The translations under genes were made by a program, and so were the position numbers. A stretch of DNA of 64,000 nucleotides from Syncephalastrum monosporum B8922 (lineage: Eukaryota; Mucoromycota; Mucoromycetes; Mucorales; Syncephalastraceae): positions 155,585 through 219,584 of the forward strand of contig JNEN01001165.1 in the NCBI GenBank assembly GCA_000697355.1. The letters run 5' to 3'. Positions 21,358 to 32,611 of this stretch are shown piece by piece (position 1 is the stretch's first letter; each line of letters starts with the position of its first letter). The notes beneath the pieces were generated by a model, which was not told the origin of the DNA, made no database searches, and saw only the letters and a program-made list of their open reading frames with translations.

Positions 21358-22260
21358 AAGACAAGTACAGTGATTACATAGACGCGTGTACATACATGGA
21401 ACATGTGGTTAAAGGTTTATATGGTCCGGTAGTACAAATGATCAACGAAAAAGGAAAATAAGCCTGCAGCTATAGCAGTAACACCATGGCGACGTTTGAA
21501 AACATCTGGTCTAGTAACAGCTCAGGTTGTCATCTCTGATATTCGTTTTGTTCTTCTCGTGACAACGCGCACGCGTTTCTAGAGGCGCTGCGAATCATCA
21601 GGTTGGATACATTAAGCCATAGTACTGAATTTACCAGGGCAGATTTAAAGCATAGAAATGTCAACCGATCCTCGACACGCTTCTCTCTGCATTTTAAGCA
21701 CAAATTAGAAAAGCTTTTTGGGGAGGCACAATACACAGCGAGCTGCAAGAGCGACAAACCCCGTATTCATTACACGTTTTGATCAACAGATCAGCAGATA
21801 AAACCAAAATCGCCAATGCAATATCTTGACCTAATGGCTAACCGTATTTCTCCTCTATTTCCGGTTGTCTCATGGTGCTATAAGCTCGGAGAGCAAGGCA
21901 GACAATCAAAGCAGGTGAAGAGACTGACCGTCTCCAACACAATCTCATAAACGCACGACTATATTGCCGCTGGTATCCGAGCCCCTACATTCGCTCAGTT
22001 TCCCAGGAAACTTCCTACTCGCATTCCTGGCTTTGGTTATTCGTCCGCTAGAGAGCCAATTGCATATTACCTCCATGATCTTAACGATGTTCTTACAGTA
22101 TGTTTCTCAACCGTTGGTATGATGAATAATGTAAATGATTCATTACAATATCTTGATTCAAACAGCATTCTTTTTTCTGCTTTTATTTTACAATTATTTA
22201 CAGAGTGTTCGAGGGGTCATATTAATCGTAAGGGTACCAAAAAAGTAGCTATCGTCTTAT
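21358..22260. other. Convergent spacer, nothing recognised
   Basis: It lies between the CX3C gene and the 3' end of the acetate transporter. Only short stray open frames. Confidence 0.6.
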
Positions 22261-23371
22261 TTACTTGCGCGGAACCCACTTGTAAGTACCGACCCACAGT
22301 TTGATTCCTTGCTCTTCAAATACTGCAGCAATGCCGTTATAGTAGGCACCGAGTCCAGCGCAGTAAGCAGTTACGCCTATACCAAGACAGTCTCAGTACC
22401 AGGTCGAGCTCAAAACAGAGACGCGTATACGTACCACTGACACGCAAGACAACCACGGTATCCGTTATTAAGGAGATGGCCGTCAGGAATAAGGTGAGAA
22501 AGACGAAGGTGAGACACCAAGTAAACATAAAGCTGCCATTTTTGATCTTGAGAGAAATGCCGACATGCATGAGGGTGTAGAAGGCCCAGAAAAAGTGATA
22601 GATGGCATTGGCGCGTGCCAAGTCGGCCTCGCTAGCATACGCCTGCAGAATTGCAGTGCCAGTGGGGAGCATCAAAAGACCCGCACCGGCCCAAAAAGCT
22701 CCATAAGAGATAAAGATCGCACTGGTGTAGGTACCTCCATAAAATAAATCAAGGAATCTAAAATAGCATGTGCATGAGTAAAGAAAAAAAAAATTCAACA
22801 ACACGCGTGTGCATAATAGAGCCGGCGATATTTACCCCGCGATCTATGCAAATTTTTGCCAGGTGAGATCTCATTGCTTAGTGTGCATTGTTTAGCGTGA
22901 TGCGGCTTGGACTTACATATTGTGCGAGACCGCCAAACATTATGGCCGTCGGAAAGATAATGCTGTTCTTTTCCGTAGGCAAAAAGAGATTGAACGTTCC
23001 AAGAAGCATAGTGACAGTAGCAAAAGACCACAGACCTGTCACAAATATAGTGTGTCAGAAGATAGGGTTGCAATCCAATCCCAGGACCTACCAATGGGAC
23101 CCGGGTTTCCCATCGCGTTCTTGGGTTTGCGAGGCTCGCCGGCCAGTGCTGGTGTCAAGATCGGGTCATGACTTGTATGCGAATGGGTGTCGCTATCGAA
23201 GCTATAAAAGCGTCGCTGACGCGGGTCAAGCAAGGTAGGGCTCGGTCCTCGACTGTTGTCAGCCGATAGGTAACCATTCCGTTCTTTGCTAATATCATCC
23301 ATGTCCTGTACGTTCACAAAGGTGTTTTCACTGAGAGTACGTGGGAAGGGGGGACCGGCATCCGGATTCAT
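22261..23371 (-). CDS. Acetate/succinate transporter, GPR1/FUN34/SatP (AceTr) family
   Basis: Five exons: 23371-23092, 23035-22917, 22843-22836, 22757-22435 and 22376-22261, giving 281 residues. The family forms hexameric six-helix channels/transporters for acetate and related monocarboxylates in the plasma membrane. Seen here: a ~85-residue cytosolic Ser/Pro/Asp-rich N-terminus, the NPGPIGLW entry motif (family NPxxxG-type signature), TVTMLLGTFNLF, a GGLAQYIAGFLDLFYGGTY segment, SYGAFWAGAGLL, and the last helix VTAYCAGLGAYYNGIAAVF. The third exon is only 8 nt (ATCGCGGG). It is bounded by TAG and GTAAAT, is required for frame, and restores the conserved I-A-G of helix 2. The C-terminus is short and ends PRK. 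Confidence 0.92.
22836..22843 (-). other. 8-nt microexon of the acetate transporter
   Basis: ATCGCGGG on the minus strand, flanked by an acceptor (GCATAG) and a donor (GTAAAT). It contributes Ile-Ala and two bases of a Gly codon. Skipping it would shift the frame and delete a conserved helix position. Confidence 0.75.
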
Positions 23372-25165
23372 ACTGGATAACAATTTTCAGTAGAATTAAG
23401 GTCGAGTGTGTGTGTGTGCAAAAGTGATGAGTCGAAAAGAAAGTTTGGCGCCACCCCCTTATTATATAGCTGGGGTCATATCCACATTCCCAAGAGAGCA
23501 CTTTCAATTTTGATTTGCATCTTGATATGGGAGCGGCCAAGTTTTTCTGTATAGATCTCTCAGACAGACCTGCCCACTCAATACCCTTGCCCCAGAGAAG
23601 GACCAATTATTTTTTAATATCAGAAAAGTGCTATCACTCTCGCGCATCTATTCTTCGTATTGACTCGTCGAAGAAGAAAAAAAAAGCTTTTCTCATGCAT
23701 GGCGCGCGCAGACACTCCCGACAGATTTGCGTCAAGGAAGCAAAAGGTTTTAAGCACAATGGCGATCTATTTGTCCGTCTTCCAATTTTTTTATAGAAAA
23801 ATGATAGTGCATGAGAATACAGTGGACACATACTGTATCATACTTTCCCTTCGACGCGGTTTCGCTTGCAATCAGAAGAGTCTTTCTGAATTATTTTTTT
23901 TTTGTTTTCCATGGGTTGCTTTTCTTTGCCCAACTTTCCATCTCTTTCTAGTAATAGGGAAAAACGCTTGGCATAGAATTTTTAGATAATCAACGCAGCC
24001 AACAAAGACGAAAAGGGCGAAGGGACGAAAGGCTCCTTTTCGGCTTGGCGATTGCACCGTAGATCAGTCTTCCTTTCTTAGGCGACGCGGGTAATCGTAC
24101 CTGCGTCCGTCGCATCAACGCGAAGAGCCTAATTAGCTCATAGACAGTGGCATTCGGTTGTTCAGGATACCATGGCTTTCGCTCAGTCATGCCAATAGTC
24201 CATGCACACAGATGATTAATGTGTTTGCTTCAACCTTATATTTTTTTAATAAAGAAAGATATCCATAGACCATGCATATCGAATATAGCGAGTATTCATC
24301 ATGATGAACTACTGTGCATGCTCTCAACACCCCATCAAATAACAAATACTTTAATGCCTCAGTAATGATTACACCTTTCTTGCACTTGCTTGGTGTCATA
24401 GTTTTTCGGCCGTTCACATCCGGCTCCTGTGGTGCATCATGATAAACACCGGGTATTGACTATTGATACCTACTGTACAGGTTCAGGATCTATCCTGTCA
24501 CAGGAAACATCGATTTGGTACCTTAGCTGAAGCGTAAGAGTAGGTCACCCTTTCTTTACTGCATAGGCCTGTCAAGCAAAAAATCTTTGTTCCATGGCAC
24601 ATCCCACTTGCGGCTCTGGAGAGACTGTGTCTCCAGAACCATGGGTGGCTGCATATTACCCTGACATCCCCAGAAACTGAGCGACGAAAAATCATGCAGT
24701 AGTCGTCTCGCAGAACCCTACACCTTCTAGCCCTATTCTCAGTGAAATCACAGACTCTTGCAGAAGGTGCAACGAGGAAGTTCTAAGTCCATGCTCAACA
24801 ACGATTTCGTCGAAATATTCCCGCACTGCCTACGAGGATGACCTAGAGCACGGCAGTCAGTCAAGAACTAGACCACGACCTCTAGCTACCACCTCAGCAG
24901 CGACAACGACGATCACCAGTCCAAGTCGATGCGTTGCGAAAACCATTGTGCAAGTTGACAGCGTTCCTGGTAAGTCAAAGAAAGGGGTCCAAATTAGGCA
25001 GAAAAAGTCCCACTACTGTATACGGTGCAGAGAATTTTAAAAAAGCTGGAAAAAAGCGGTCACAACGGCTTGCCGTGTTACTGTTTGGACCCCGGCTTGT
25101 TGAATACCTCCTCCTTCCACCCCAGGGCACACCTGAACAAAAAGAAAAAAAAAGTTTCGATCGTC
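23372..25165. other. Gene-free spacer
   Basis: The left end is the acetate-transporter promoter. A tRNA-like degenerate segment lies on the minus strand near 24070-24150. The rest is AT-rich with no supported gene. Confidence 0.55.
23463..23469 (-). promoter_or_regulatory. TATA element and adjacent stress-type AGGGG box of the acetate transporter
   Basis: On the minus strand TATATAA is followed by TAAGGGGG, about 90 nt before the ATG at 23371. AGGGG/CCCCT matches the core of fungal stress-response elements. The regulatory meaning is an inference. Confidence 0.35.
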
Positions 25166-25602
25166 ATGGTGAACAAAGCTTTCGTCAACGTACGCATTGA
25201 ACGAGACCGCTTGAAACGCACCGACCCTCTCAACTCACCACTGCATTGTCATACATGATGTAATAATAGGTTGGCCGCTGGTCTGCCCTTGCCTTTGGTG
25301 TCGTGTACGGCGTCACCCACAATGCCTCGCTCCAGAAGCAGGAGGAGCAAAAGAAGCAGCAGCTCGAGTACGCGCGCAAGGAGCAGCTGATTGAGCAGGC
25401 GAGACAGGCCTATGCCAAGAAGAGCACCGCCAAGGTCGTTGCTGAAGAGTCCAACGGTATGTTGTTTCATTCCACGCATTCACTTTGAACTTGGACGATT
25501 AATTTTTTTTTCTTTATGAATTTAGTCGTGGCCGATGTCGATAGCCCTGACTTTGATCTCGAGAAGTACATTGCACAGCTGGAATCGAGTGACAAGAACT
25601 AA
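25166..25602 (+). CDS. ATP21: Mitochondrial F1Fo ATP synthase subunit e
   Basis: Three exons: 25166-25189, 25270-25456 and 25526-25602, giving 95 residues. The first exon is just 24 nt (MVNKAFVN). Subunit e sits in the inner membrane beside subunit g and drives ATP synthase dimer formation and cristae curvature. The evidence is the short size, the single N-terminal membrane helix with the conserved GxxxG motif (VGRWSALAFGVVYGVTHN), and the following long, charged helix (QKQEEQKKQQLEYARKEQLI) that faces the intermembrane space. The C-terminus is acidic with an FDLEKYIAQLE helix. Together these match subunit e (Tim11/Atp21). Confidence 0.85.
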
Positions 25603-26234
25603 AGAGAAAAAGTTCAAAAAGCAAATGGATAAAAAGCACGATTTATATATACACTCTCACACGCCAACCACATACGCACACTCTCTACATCCAACACCAC
25701 GCACAAAAAACGGCACTTTTTTTTCCATCTTCCCTTTTACCTTCCTTTTTCTTTTTCTCTTCCTTTCCCTCGCTCGCTCGCGCCTGTGTTTTTCTTTCGA
25801 CTACCCGTAGATCCACAATCTTTGTTTGTTCATTAAATTCCTATTGTGTGCAACTCCCAAGAATCAATAGAGGATGAGACGACAGCGCTTTTTGTTAAGA
25901 TACGCGTCAAGGACAGGAGGCTGGCTGTGCACCTGCGACCGTATTGTGGTCAATGTGCTAAACTGTCTGTTGTTGTCGTATTCGATTCAATAGGTATGAA
26001 GGGATCATTGTTCTCGGACCTGTCGATTGTTCCTCGTATATAAAGATCAAAAATGAGCAGAATTGGGTATCACCCTCCACAACGTCTTTCTCTCTCTCTC
26101 TCTCTCTCGCTCTCTCTCTCCCTTCGATTCTTTCTCAACCCTCATCAGTAACTCACACACCCACCTTCCTTCTTTTTGATCCTTTTTATCTATTCCTTTT
26201 TTTTTTCCTACCTTCTTTGACGCTTCTTTATCAC
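25603..26234. other. Spacer with CT-rich leader of the Byr4 gene
   Basis: The right side holds a (CT)n microsatellite (about 26086-26122) and a pyrimidine-rich stretch just before the Byr4 ATG, typical of a fungal 5' UTR. Confidence 0.65.
26086..26122. repeat. (CT)n microsatellite in a 5' leader
   Basis: TCTCTC repeats broken once by CGC, about 110 nt before the Byr4 ATG. Confidence 0.9.
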
Positions 26235-28251
26235 ATGTCTCTCTGGAAAGACGAAGACCGCAACTGGGATAACGACATTCGGTTCTCATCACGGGACGTG
26301 TTTGAGGAAGAGGTCTACCCCGATAAACATGACTGGTTCAGTAGCGATCCCGATAGGAATTTGGCGAGTGCCCTTGCCAAGGTCGCCTACGATGAAGACG
26401 ACGACAATCAGACCGAATCGGTCTTTATGTGCAACCACTCGGATAAGCTGACCGTTGACGAAAATGATACGCTTCGCATACCCGGCCTGGACGACTACAT
26501 GCTCCAGCAGCCTTCTTCGCTAGGTACCATTACACGCTTGGGGACCCATCGACGTACACAGGACGCCGGCGACTGGTGCGAAGACATTGAATTTCCCCTC
26601 AAGGGTCTGATTCGGGAGCATAAGCTACGACAACGACAGCAGCAGCAGCAACAGCAGCACGCGCCTATGTCTGCTTCATCCAACGACTCGGACGTGTTCT
26701 CGCTGCTGGATGCGGATGAAGAAGAAGAGGAGAAACGGAAGGAACATGCGGATACGTCTGCGGTTGGGCGGCATGTTCGTTTTGATCAGACCGACCGAGT
26801 GCGTCCTCTCCCTTCACCTGAGCCTGATCAGGTCAACTTTGACGATATTGCGTTTCCAGACGACATGGACCTCAAACTGGCACCATTCAAGGTGGAAACA
26901 AAGGAGAAAACCAAGCTGTATCGGGAAACAGAAGACGACGAAAACGACTTTTGCAAAGACCTGGACATTGAGGACGACAGTGTGTTTCACCTCCATGCAC
27001 ACCGCAACAAAGAAAATGAGAAAAAAACTCAGCCGGCACGCACCATCCCCACCAACAACATAAACACCAACACGACCACGAGTAGTAGCAAAGCGTCTGG
27101 CATCCCCCGCCGCATCCCACCTCCCAAGCCAGTAGAGAGGAAGTTCTGGTCACTGCCATCGCGCCAGCAGCGTTTCCGGGCTCCTACCTACGCCTCGCGC
27201 CAAAAGGAGATAATGCCTCCACCTACACCACAAAGACCACGCACAGACACCACCAAAGGTACGACCTTGATGGCCAAGCCGCGATCGCACACGGTGTATG
27301 GCAACGGGTCGGAACTCGATAGTCTGGACAACCTGCCCGAGTGGAAGCGATCCTTGCTACGACGACCTGCACCTTTGCGTCGTCCAACGACAGCACTGTC
27401 AAGTAAGCCATATCACACTGGATACATACACATATTGAGACCGGGCTGTAGAAATACCGACGGCCTTGGGCAGGAACCCCGTTACAGCCGCCGCCACTGG
27501 CGCCACTGGGAATAGCAGTAGCAACAGCAATAACAATATTACCATCAACGCCGGTAATAACAACGTGGATCCACAGCGCCCGTGGCGACATAACATGGTA
27601 AGTCTCAAAGCCATCTGTCTTGGCGATGATACTCATTTTGACATGATAAAGACTCGCAGAAAGCCGACGCTGATCCAACCGTCGGAGCACTTTGACAAGC
27701 AAGTCAACAATATGCGGTATGACCCGGTCGCGCAGCGATGGCAAGGCAACGAGCAGAGCCTGGCTCCGTTTGAATCCAACGGCTCCCCATCGCGCCAGCA
27801 ACAACAGCAACAACAGCAGCAGCCGCAGCGGCGGCGACCGGCCCTAATTTCGAACCTGCAAAAGAACGGCAAGAGCAAATACACTGAACTGGCGCGAGGC
27901 GACATGGTGTTTGACCCGATCCGGATGCGGTGGCACAAGGCCCAGCAAAGCGAGGAAGACCACAGCCTTGACCACCTGGAAGATTTGGATCCACGCGCCG
28001 TACCACCCCTGTCGCCCCGGCCGAATGAGTCGTCCGAACCCAAAGTGCAACAGACACAGCAGCAGCAGCAGCAGGACGACGCAGGACCACCGAAACAACA
28101 CACCTATCGCGAGTTCACGTTTTCACGGGAGCGGCAACGACACATGCACGTACAGGAAGAGCAGCACAGGGCGGCGATGCGACCCTGGGAGCATGCGTTG
28201 GTACGCCCCTCACCGTATCTGTTTTATGATGGCAGCGACGATGAAGTTTAG
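26235..28251 (+). CDS. BYR4: Byr4/Bfa1-type scaffold of the two-component GAP for the SIN/MEN GTPase
   Basis: Three exons: 26235-27402, 27452-27597 and 27652-28251, giving 637 residues. With Cdc16/Bub2 this protein forms the GAP for Spg1/Tem1 at the spindle pole and restrains mitotic exit and septation. Supporting features: the acidic N-terminal repeats (W-x-x-D-I and DWCEDIEFP, DFCKDLDIED, VNFDDIAFPDDMD), the YGNGSELDSLDNLP box, KPTLIQPSEHFDKQV then NNMRYDPVAQRW, and the hallmark MVFDPIRMRWHK. Three CAG/CAA-encoded Gln tracts interrupt it (near 26636, 27797 and 28056). The second intron is 54 nt, in frame and without stops, so it could be retained. The assignment rests on motif order; sequence outside the motifs is low complexity. 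It converges on the ADP/ATP carrier gene. Confidence 0.85.
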
Positions 28252-28425
28252 TCCTTTTCCACGATTTCTTTGTTTTTAATAGTATCATACGACACACACA
28301 ACAGACAGTCAGACGACTTATGAGAGGAGGAAGAAAGAAATGAAGAAAAGAGAGAGATTACATGTATATCCCTTATCCTTGATAGGTGCACTACTGCTTT
28401 TTTTTTCTTTTGTTTCGTGACTCAT

Positions 28426-29472
28426 TTAAAACTTCTTGCCAAAGAGAAGCACCTGGAGCTTATCGTAGCCGGAGAGCACACCAGCACCTGCGATGGCACG
28501 GAGAATGTTGGCGCCCGCACCCTTGAAGAGCGATCTGGCGCCTTCCTTGGCGACGATCTCCTTGAAGGCAGCCATGGACGAGCTGTACTTGACGGCGGCA
28601 CCGGAAGTCATCATCATGCGTCTGCGCACAGTGTCGATCGGGTAGGAAGCTGTGTTTCGGGGCAGAAGTGAGATTCACGTGCTGCTTCATATCATCGTCG
28701 CATCAACAACTTACCGAGACCAGCGCCGGTGGTGACAGCCCAACCCAAGAGGAAGGTGGCGAGGAAGGACTGCTGGAGGTTGGCGGGCATGGCGGGCTTG
28801 AGCGAGTCGTACATGCCGAAGTAGAGACCGCGGTAGACGATGATACCGACGCAGGACACGTTGAAACCACGGTAGAGACCGGCGATACCGTCCGACTTGA
28901 GGGTCTTGCGGTAGACGTCCAGAAGACCGTTGAACTGGCGCTCGCCGCCCTTGGCCGCGGACTTGGCATCGTTGGCCAGACGCGTACGGGCATAGTCGAG
29001 CGAGTAGACAAAGAAGAGGGACGACGCGCCGGCGGCACCACCCGAGGCCAAGTTACCAATGAACCAGGGCCAGTAGCCGTCCCGGGTCTTGTCCTTGCCA
29101 AACATGCGCTTGAACTTGTCCTTGAAGGCAAAGTTGAGGGCCTGGGTGGGGAAGTAACGGATGACGTTGGCGGTGTTGCCTCGCCACAGCGACACCACGC
29201 CCTCGTCCTTGGCTGTACGCGTGAAGCACTCGACGATACCCTTGTACGGCGTCGACAGACGACCTTGCTTGATCATCTCATCCTGATTCTGGATGAGCAG
29301 CTTGACACGCTCGATCGGCGCCGCGGCCGTCTTGGACACGGCGGCGGAAACACCGCCCATTAGGAAGTCCTACACAGATATCAATATCAATGGCATGAAT
29401 ACTTTTCCCTTCTCCGCTTGTATTTTTCATTCTACTTACGACGACGAACTGGTTCTTTGGCTTCTCTGGCAT
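28426..29472 (-). CDS. AAC: Mitochondrial ADP/ATP carrier
   Basis: Three exons: 29472-29440, 29369-28715 and 28649-28426, giving 303 residues. Exchanges cytosolic ADP for matrix ATP across the inner membrane. Diagnostic features: the carrier-specific RRRMMM signature (exon 3), and three mitochondrial-carrier motifs starting PIERVK, LDYART and PIDTVR. Further conserved segments are [17 protein letters not shown] in helix 1, [20 protein letters not shown], and a C-terminal helix with [12 protein letters not shown]. The length is that of a typical AAC with a short N-terminus. Codon use is strongly biased to C-ending codons, consistent with high expression. The first coding exon is 33 nt. Confidence 0.97.
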
Positions 29473-30092
29473 ACTGCAGTGTTGTGTTTAGAAGAGTCGA
29501 AAGAGAGTGAGAGAAGGAGAGAAAGGAAAAAAAAGGGGGGTGAGGCGAAAAAAAAGGGATTTTTTCTTTTATTTTGTCAGTGTTTTGGTCTCGATTGACG
29601 TCTTTCACGCTGAGCATCGGGGAACGTGCAGGTGACGACAGCACCCTTAGCTTTTTTTTTCTCTTTTCCTGAAATATAAACACATACACACACACGCACA
29701 CACACGCACACAAGATAACGTGTGCCTGTCTATTATGATACACTGCTATTCAATTAAGGCCACTTCTTTTTATGTGTATGCTTTTAACAAACGCGTTCAC
29801 CGTTTTCTTCTCTTTTCAACGCGTACTTCTTTGGGTTTCCGTAACTTCCGGAAATACTGTAGAAGGCAAGGAACCTTTTCGAACATGTCTTCATGGCTAC
29901 GTCGGCCGTAAAATCAACTTCCGCAAATGCCACTCACATGGTTTAATATTTTCAGCTTGCACAAATTCCATACACAGAAAATAGAAAGAGAGTAGATAAG
30001 TGTATGAGTGTGTGAGTGTGTGAGTATATGTATACGTGCAAAAAAAAAAAAAAAAGAAAATGAGCGCGCTTTTTTTATTGGATGTATAACTC
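29473..30092. other. Spacer with (CA)n repeat
   Basis: It contains the AAC promoter, purine-rich on the plus strand, a CACACA/CGCACA microsatellite (about 29682-29712), and the 3' flank of the cyclophilin gene with an A-rich and GTGTGAG-repeat stretch near 30003-30056. Confidence 0.6.
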
Positions 30093-30974
<882 letters not shown>

Positions 30975-31043
30975 GATGAAGAAAGAGAGATGCACAGAAA
31001 GAACGGTGAAACCCTTTTCCCTTTGGTCTGTGTTTCTGCTGAG

Positions 31044-31049
31044 TTTATA
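31044..31049 (-). promoter_or_regulatory. TATA element of the cyclophilin gene
   Basis: TATAAA on the minus strand about 70 nt before the ATG at 30974, preceded by an AT-rich stretch. Confidence 0.45.
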
Positions 31050-31256
31050 TGCCCGCTCTCTATTTAAACAAACTCAAGACGATTGCAAACCAGCCAATCC
31101 AAGCCAGACGCGTGTTTGTATCAACGGCATGAATTCTTCTTGAATGGAGAGAGTGGGTAGAATGAATGTATTATTAGTTAGCAGGGTAGTTTACAAGAAG
31201 AGATAGTCAGATATATGTACAGATATGATAAATAATCAAGGAAACGATCAGGAAAG

Positions 31257-31762
31257 TTACGTCAAGTCTTCTAGTCCAGACGAACGGATGAAGCCCTTGA
31301 GAAGCTCAAGGTTCGGCCGAGAAGTCACGTGTCTGAGGTCGGGTTTGGTATCGTCGTCAAAGTCCACTTCGGGCGTGTACTGTTTTCGGAGGAGACGGTG
31401 GCGGTACAGGCCGGCGATTTCAGGGGAAACGCGGAGATGTTCACCGCCGGTCATCTCAGACCGCTTCTTGCTCAGGACGCCTGACACTTCCTCGTCTTCG
31501 GTGGTGTACGTGGAAGTGGACATGTCGCTTGCCCGCCGAGAATCGAGGCGGAGTGCATGGAGGATGTCTTCAGGGGAGCGCGGAGCCGGCCGCATGGCGT
31601 GGATCGTGCCCTGTGCCTGCTCCAGCATCTCGACGTACTCCCGCATGCGTTCCGACACATCCGTGACACTTCCATCATGCTTCTTTTGATGGGATGCAAG
31701 CGAGGCGAGGCGATCCTGCATCTGGCTGTTTTGGTTTGCAATCTAAGGAACGAGTGAGATAT

Positions 31763-31802
<40 letters not shown>

Positions 31803-32611
31803 ATAGACATGCCTCTCACGGGCATTGACTTACGGAGGCAAGATCGGAATACATGCTGCGAATGATATGTGTGGTGTGCGAGTCGGTTTCCTTGTGGGTT
31901 TGTAGGGCATTCTCGAGCAGGACCTGCAAGTCGACGTGGGCTTCTTGGGTCTCTGTCAAATCGTGCTCTATCTCGGCTGTCTGATGTGTCAGTCGTATTG
32001 AGTTGGATGGGTAAACATGTACCTAGTTTCTCGGTATACGTACACACGCGATCCTTGGAATCTTTCTATGAGCATGAAGAGAAAAAGTAAGTTGAGCAAG
32101 GTGCCTATTGAAATAGAACGAAAGAGACATACGATATCAACCGCCATGCCGTCCATTTGGCGAGCAAGCTCGTTCATTTCGGCCCGAAACCGTAGTAGCT
32201 CTTTTTTCGCCTCGCTGATCTCCCGGGAGAGCTTGGCTTGTTCTTCGCCGTCCAAGACTTTACGAGGGCGATTGAGTGGCGCCGAGTGGGACCCTGAGGG
32301 CTTTTAAACTTTGTTATCATGCCTGCTTTTTCATAGTTGACAGTAACAATAAAAAGCCGTACCTTGACAAGACCAACGTCCTCAATCGGCAACTCGTCTG
32401 TAGGCTTATCCGTCGTAGACTGACTGTCGCTGTTGGCATCGTTTGTTGTCGTGTTTGTGGTGCTGGCAATGGCTGTTGTAATAGGTAAGGACAAGCTGTT
32501 TCTTCCCCGAATTACATACATGTGTCTGCGTCTGTTACTACGTCGGCCCGAGATTGGTCCTAAGTTTCGAGCAAATAAATACGAAGATTTCAGAAGAAAA
32601 TGGCGTGACAT
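31257..32611 (-). CDS. Unrecognised coiled-coil protein with basic N-terminus
   Basis: Five exons: 32611-32363, 32300-32133, 32065-32023, 31976-31834 and 31742-31257, giving about 362 residues. The start is uncertain: 32611 gives a basic, acid-free leader (MSRHFLLKSSYLFARNLGPI) that looks like a mitochondrial presequence; a later ATG near 32521 would remove it. After a Thr/Asn/Asp-rich spacer, long heptad-rich segments follow (EEQAKLSREISEAKKELLRF, LAEIEHDLTETQEAHVDLQ and VTDVSERMREYVEMLEQA). The C-terminal third is charged and probably disordered, with SPE/TPE sites. No known family was recognised; a structural or spindle-pole/cytoskeletal role is possible but not shown. The join through exon 32065-32023 was chosen because it is the only one preserving the coiled coil. 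Confidence 0.65.
31764..31800. repeat. (AT)n microsatellite in an intron
   Basis: About 18 AT units inside the last intron of the coiled-coil gene. Confidence 0.95.

Noticed and set aside
24070..24150. Possible tRNA on the minus strand
   Set aside because: The D-stem pairs well, but the anticodon and acceptor stems do not; treated as a relic.
27223..28103. Cys- and Val-rich minus-strand frames
   Set aside because: Antisense of the CAG repeats and Byr4 exons.
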